DNA of 6,338 nt from positions 379-6,716 of the forward strand of contig PLST01000603.1 of the NCBI GenBank assembly GCA_003164255.1. The letters are read 5' to 3'. This document shows positions 4,987 to 6,338 of the stretch, in pieces. Every line of letters begins with the position of its first letter. Within the stretch, counting starts at the first letter, position 1. Origin of the DNA: Acidobacteriaceae bacterium (GTDB lineage: Bacteria; Acidobacteriota; Terriglobia; Terriglobales; Acidobacteriaceae). The notes beneath the pieces were generated by a model, which saw only the letters and a list, made by a program, of their open reading frames with translations, made no database searches and had not been told where the DNA came from. The position numbers and the translations under genes were made by a program.

Positions 4987-5604
4987 TCACTCCCCCCAGG
5001 GCACAAACCGCCCCAACCCCTCGTCGTACTCCTCAATCCGCCCCGTCAATATGTCGTAGTACCACCCATGCACCCTGAGTCGCCCTTCCTCCATCGCCTT
5101 CCTCACCGCCGGCTGCGCCTTCAGATTCAAATACTGCGCCACCACGTTCCCTCGAATCAGCGAAGCCAGTTCGGCGCTCTCCCCGTCCGCCGGGTTCAGC
5201 GGCTGCCGGTGCACGAAAGCCTCCTCCACGTGGTGCAGCCAGCGTTCGGCTTTGGGCAACCCCACCAGCGCCTTCTTGTCCAGCGCCGCCTTCATTGCCC
5301 CGCAGTCCGAGTGCCCGCACAAGATCGCATCCCGAACCTTCAGCACGTTCACCGCGTACTCAATCGTGGCCGTGCATCCATCCACGTCCTGGCTCGTTAC
5401 CGGAATCACGTTCCCCGCATTCCTTGTTATGAAAAGGTCGCCCGGCTCCGTGCCCAGAATCATGTCCGGCACCACGCGCGAGTCAGAACAGGTGATAAAC
5501 AGCCACTCCGGCCACTGCCCCTCCGACAGCAGATGAAAATGGCTCCGCCGCTGCGGAAAAACCTCCGCCAGAAATCGCCTGTGCCCCTTGATCAACCGAT
5601 CCAT
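4987..5604 (-). CDS. Beta-class carbonic anhydrase
   Basis: This 205-residue cytoplasmic zinc enzyme interconverts CO2 and bicarbonate. The zinc ligands are all visible: Cys39 in CSDSR (39-43), His98 and Cys101 in GHSDCGAMKAAL (97-108). The Asp41-Arg43 catalytic dyad is intact, and RNAGN (61-65) is another family signature. EYAVNVLKVRDAILCGHSDCG (82-102) is typical of plant-type/beta enzymes, as is the overall length of about 200 residues. The C-terminal part (VHGWYYDILTGRIEEYDE, 178-195) also fits the family. The ATG at 5604-5602 has a good SD, GGAGG at 5614-5610, with 5 nt spacing. There is no signal peptide. The gene converges on the PA2169-family gene and diverges from the serine hydrolase, so it appears to be a single-gene unit. 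No promoter was recognised with confidence. Confidence 0.97.
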   Translation of the reverse strand: MDRLIKGHRRFLAEVFPQRRSHFHLLSEGQWPEWLFITCSDSRVVPDMILGTEPGDLFITRNAGNVIPVTSQDVDGCTATIEYAVNVLKVRDAILCGHSDCGAMKAALDKKALVGLPKAERWLHHVEEAFVHRQPLNPADGESAELASLIRGNVVAQYLNLKAQPAVRKAMEEGRLRVHGWYYDILTGRIEEYDEGLGRFVPWGE

Positions 5605-5776
5605 TCACGCCTCCAGCCGGCTCACGGCGCACGCTCGCCCAAACCTGCCCCCAAAACCTGTCTATGCCAGCCTACCGCACTGCCATGCCCGTCCCTACCA
5701 TTCTCTGAACCCCCGATCCTGTACCATTTCACCGTATCCGGTCGGCGCCCAACACGCGCCCGAGAGACTTAACGCG

Positions 5777-5807
5777 GGTGCCCCCGGTCTCGCATTTAAG
5801 ACCGGGG
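5777..5807. repeat. Hairpin element with 9-bp stem before the serine hydrolase
   Basis: CCCCGGTCT (5782-5790) and AGACCGGGG (5799-5807) are perfect inverted copies around an 8-base loop. They are introduced by GGTGCCCC (5777-5784), the same octamer that starts the hairpin at 2350-2357. The stem ends 31 bases before the hydrolase ATG, so in the mRNA leader it could affect translation. If transcription of carbonic anhydrase starts further left, it is simply intergenic. It looks like a short interspersed palindrome rather than a terminator, as no T-run follows. Confidence 0.45.
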
Positions 5808-5838
5808 AGATTAGAGATTGAGGAGACTCGTCCAGCCC

Positions 5839-6338
5839 ATGTCTAGAATCACATTCCACCTCGCCGTTTCCGCCCTTATCCTCATCGTGCCTTCCGCCAC
5901 CGCCCAGTCCATCAACACCATTGACCCCGCCCTCCGCGAGCGCATCGACCGCATCGCAAGCCAGGTCCTCGAGCAGACCGGCGTTCCCTCCGCCTCCGTC
6001 GCCCTTGTCCAGCACGGCAAGATCGCATACACCCACGCCTACGGCAGCGCCCGCCTCGCCACCGACCACGCGCCGGCCCTTCCCGCCACGCCGGAGATGC
6101 GTTACTCCATCGGCTCCATCTCCAAGCAATTCACGGCCACCGCGCTTCTGCTGCTCCAGGACCAGAAAAAAATCTCCATCGATGACCCGGTCGGCAAGTA
6201 CATCCCCGGCCTCACCCGCGGCGACGAGGTCACCATCCGCCAAATCCTCTCCCATACCTCCGGCTACCAGGACTACTGGCCCAAGGACTACGTGATGACC
6301 TCCATGCTTCATCCGGAGACCGCGCAGCAGATCATCGA
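5839..6338 (+). CDS. Exported serine hydrolase (beta-lactamase/PBP-like, PF00144), N-terminal part, cut by the window edge
   Basis: The frame is open from ATG 5839 to the right edge, giving 166 residues of a protein that is normally 350-550 long. Residues 1-22 form a signal peptide (MSRITFHLAVSALILIVPSA, likely cleavage after ATA before Gln23), so it acts in the periplasm or outside. The active-site SxxK tetrad is SISK, with nucleophile Ser93 and general base Lys96 in RYSIGSISKQFTA (88-100). HTSGYQDY (139-146) is the usual HTSG landmark of this family. The preceding GVPSASVALVQHGKIAYTHAYG (48-69) matches the N-terminal strands. The YxN and later motifs lie beyond the window. Such proteins include class C-like beta-lactamases, D-aminopeptidases, esterases and peptidoglycan-acting enzymes, so the substrate is open and antibiotic resistance should not be assumed. 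GAGGAG (5820-5825) is 13 nt from the ATG, rather far. An in-frame TTG at 5818, seven codons upstream, with GGGGAG before it, is an alternative start. Confidence 0.92.
   Translation, partial: MSRITFHLAVSALILIVPSATAQSINTIDPALRERIDRIASQVLEQTGVPSASVALVQHGKIAYTHAYGSARLATDHAPALPATPEMRYSIGSISKQFTATALLLLQDQKKISIDDPVGKYIPGLTRGDEVTIRQILSHTSGYQDYWPKDYVMTSMLHPETAQQII

Noticed and set aside
5068..5772. Plus-strand open frame of 234 residues across the carbonic anhydrase gene
   Set aside because: It is antisense to a beta-carbonic anhydrase with all catalytic residues. The product is rich in Arg, Pro and His and matches no family I know.

Overview
The window looks like chromosomal DNA from a GC-rich Gram-negative bacterium. 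An acidobacterium of the Terriglobia (Granulicella/Terriglobus/Edaphobacter type) fits best. This is an inference from the strong preference for C-ending codons (GCC, CTC, ATC, TCC), the flavour of the dnaK, DHA2-transporter, PA2169-family and serine-hydrolase proteins, and the hairpin-rich intergenic DNA. No rRNA or other decisive marker is present.

Layout. (1) 1-654, minus: first 218 codons of dnaK, running off the left edge. (2) 655-1035: divergent intergenic region. On the dnaK side it carries a good Shine-Dalgarno and a HAIR-like (HspR-type) inverted repeat. On the right side it carries a perfect 16-bp inverted repeat made of two mirror copies of an IscR/Rrf2-type operator core. (3) 1036-2327, plus: a tight two-gene operon (ATGA overlap) for an exported, probably outer-membrane beta-barrel protein of unrecognised family and a small exported class I cytochrome c. 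(4) 2328-2579: GC-rich hairpins and a four-unit CTGnnCC heptamer repeat. (5) 2580-4160, plus: a 14-TM DHA2-family (EmrB/QacA type) drug-efflux permease. (6) 4161-4420: three successive hairpins, the last long and nested. (7) 4421-4888, plus: a PA2169-family (DUF2383) four-helix-bundle, ferritin-like protein. (8) 4987-5604, minus: a complete beta-class carbonic anhydrase, convergent with the previous gene. (9) 5605-5838: a short intergenic region with a 9-bp-stem hairpin element. (10) 5839 to the right edge, plus: the N-terminal 166 residues of an exported serine hydrolase of the beta-lactamase/penicillin-binding-protein (PF00144) type.

Apart from the beta-barrel/cytochrome pair, the genes do not form one pathway. 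They are a run of housekeeping, stress and envelope functions: chaperone, redox protein, efflux pump, ferritin-like stress protein, CO2/bicarbonate balance, cell-envelope hydrolase. The part most worth following is the beta-barrel/cytochrome c operon behind the twin Rrf2-type operators. It suggests an exported redox module controlled by an iron-sulfur or redox sensor. The palindromic intergenic elements come second. I found no CRISPR array, tRNA, rRNA, transposase or phage gene.
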